A stretch of DNA of 64,000 nucleotides from Nocardia cyriacigeorgica (GTDB lineage: Bacteria > Actinomycetota > Actinomycetes > Mycobacteriales > Mycobacteriaceae), in assembly GCF_029868385.1 (NCBI RefSeq), contig NZ_JARWNX010000022.1, forward strand, positions 1-64,000, written 5' to 3'. Both the position numbers and the translations under genes were made by a program. A model generated the notes under the pieces. That model searched no databases and was not told the DNA's origin. It worked only from the letters and a program-made list of their open reading frames with translations. Numbering within the stretch: position 1 is the stretch's first letter; the number at the start of each line of letters is the position of its first letter. Below, one piece after another: positions 62,886 to 64,000 of this stretch.

Positions 62886-64000
62886 GTGAGGGATAAGGCT
62901 GTGTTGGGACTGACCAGGCGGCGCAGCCGACAGATTCTGGCCGTGTTCGCGGTGCTCGCCCTGGCCATGGGGATGTTGAGTTCGACCCTGTTCGACAAGG
63001 TACAGGGCGGCGGATACATCGCCCCCGACAGCGAATCCAGCCGGGCTACCGAAGCATTGGCCGATATCTTCGGACAGGCCCCGCCGAACCTGGTCCTGCT
63101 GGTCGAAGCGGACCGCTCGATCGAAGACGACGAGATCGCCACCGCCGCCACCGAACTGGTGCGCGATCTGAAGACCGAGGCCGATGTCACCGGCGTCGCC
63201 TCCTACTGGACCGACGAGATCCCGGCCCTGCGCAGCGCCGATGGGCGCAAGGGCCTGATCGTGGCCAGCATTCTCGGTGACGAGGCCGAGGTCGACCGCC
63301 GGGTCGGCGATATCGCCGAACGCTTCGAAGGCGGCCACGGCCCGGTCCAGGTGCGCATCGGCGGCTACGCCATGCTGCTGCGGGAAACCGTGCAGCAGAG
63401 CGAAAAGGACGTGGTCATGGGCGAATCCATTGCCTTCCCGATCACGCTGATCGCGCTGCTGTTCGTCTTCGGCGGCCTGGTCGCGGCCAGTCTGCCGCTG
63501 CTGGTCGCCGTGGTCACCGTGATGATCACCATGGGCACCCTGTGGTTGCTGGCCCTGGCCACCGACCTCGCCGCGACCGCGACCAATGTCGCCACCCTGC
63601 TCGGGCTCGGCCTCGCCATCGACTACAGCCTGCTGATGATCAACCGATTCCGCGACGAACTGGTCGCCGGTGTCGACCCGGGCCCTGCGGTCGCGGCCAC
63701 CATGCGCTCGGCCGGGCGCACCGTGGCCTTCTCCGCCGCCACCGTCGCCGTGGCCCTGTCGGGGCTGCTGTTCTTCCCGCTGCTCGCGGTCCGCTCGATG
63801 GGCTATGCCGGGCTTGCCGTCGCGGTGATCGCGGCCACGGTCTCGCTGACCGTGCTGCCCGCGATCCTCTATCTGGTCGGCACCCGCATCGACAAGGGGC
63901 AACTCGGCTGGTTCTTCCGGGCGCCGCGGCCCGCGCCCGGCGAAGGTTTCTGGCATCGGCTGGCGACGGCCGTCATGCGGCGGCCGGTGCCGATCGGCCT
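62886..64000 (+). CDS. MMPL-family RND transporter, N-terminal part (runs off the window)
   Basis: 371 codons visible, open to the right edge. Start GTG 62886 or GTG 62901; 62901 has the better ribosome site (gagggat). Membrane helix near the start (QILAVFAVLALAMGMLSSTL), then a periplasmic porter domain (residues about 40-165), then a bundle of helices (ESIAFPITLIALLFVFGGLV, TLLGLGLAIDYSLLMINRFR with the Asp-Tyr proton-relay motif, SAATVAVALSGLLFFPLLAV). The layout is that of MmpL/YdfJ exporters driven by proton motive force. Substrate unknown; likely a lipid or drug. Completeness cannot be judged. Confidence 0.9.
   Translation, partial: MRDKAVLGLTRRRSRQILAVFAVLALAMGMLSSTLFDKVQGGGYIAPDSESSRATEALADIFGQAPPNLVLLVEADRSIEDDEIATAATELVRDLKTEADVTGVASYWTDEIPALRSADGRKGLIVASILGDEAEVDRRVGDIAERFEGGHGPVQVRIGGYAMLLRETVQQSEKDVVMGESIAFPITLIALLFVFGGLVAASLPLLVAVVTVMITMGTLWLLALATDLAATATNVATLLGLGLAIDYSLLMINRFRDELVAGVDPGPAVAATMRSAGRTVAFSAATVAVALSGLLFFPLLAVRSMGYAGLAVAVIAATVSLTVLPAILYLVGTRIDKGQLGWFFRAPRPAPGEGFWHRLATAVMRRPVPIG

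Overview
The window is a GC-rich actinobacterial chromosome segment, most likely Nocardia, Rhodococcus or a close relative in Mycobacteriales. The evidence is GTG/ATG starts with frequent ATGA and GTGA stop/start overlaps, many TetR regulators, IdeR-type iron boxes, a PknK-like kinase, and a right-hand block that keeps the Mycobacterium tuberculosis gene order Rv1841c-Rv1842c-guaB1 ... blaR-blaI ... MrsI-Rv1847. No tRNA, rRNA, CRISPR array, phage or intact insertion sequence was seen.

Layout. 1-1.3 kb: end of a WYL regulator, a MerR-type regulator and a YnfA membrane protein. 1.7-9.6 kb: a quinone reductase, a stand-alone HoxX, an MHYT membrane sensor, an exported LVIVD/DUF305 pair, a conserved actinobacterial protein and a TetR regulator. 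10-20.4 kb: an aromatic-degradation island with a Tat-exported amidohydrolase, a DUF2993 protein, an ABC-2-like membrane protein, and a translationally coupled meta-cleavage operon (C-C hydrolase, extradiol dioxygenase, flavin hydroxylase, dienoate hydratase, acylating acetaldehyde dehydrogenase, hydroxyoxovalerate aldolase). Two of its operons share a promoter architecture, TTTCATCA-N7-TTGAC. 20.6-23.6 kb: a Ser/Thr kinase fused to a STAND ATPase. 23.8-37.6 kb: a twelve-gene minus-strand operon that looks like a gamma-glutamylation route for an amine. It has a glutamine-synthetase-like ligase, a dioxygenase, alcohol and aldehyde dehydrogenases, a gamma-glutamyl amidohydrolase, an acyl-CoA ligase, a Baeyer-Villiger monooxygenase, saccharopine- and imine-reductase-like enzymes and an unusual FAD oxidoreductase. 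37.7-39.3 kb: a divergent hydrolase and its TetR regulator. 39.4-44.6 kb: a TetR regulator and a beta-oxidation-type operon that ends in a truncated acyl-CoA dehydrogenase. 44.6-46.7 kb: a family-39-like glycoside hydrolase with its TetR regulator. 47.3-56.3 kb: CNNM/CBS proteins, guaB1, a quinone reductase with a divergent regulator, a helicase and a BlaR/BlaI pair. 56.3-60.2 kb: an iron-regulated siderophore ABC transporter. 60.2-64 kb: a SnoaL-like protein, a PucR-type regulator, a probable iron-responsive small RNA (MrsI homologue), a thioesterase and the start of an MMPL transporter.

Two points matter most to a reader. First, four otherwise full-length genes (amidohydrolase, ABC-2-like protein, aldolase, hydrolase) are each broken by a one-base length change in a short G or C run. 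This may be assembly error rather than biology. Second, the strongest candidates for new biology are the gamma-glutamylation operon, the shared promoter of the meta-cleavage island, the structured leader upstream of the CNNM genes, and the small RNA locus at 62.0-62.14 kb.
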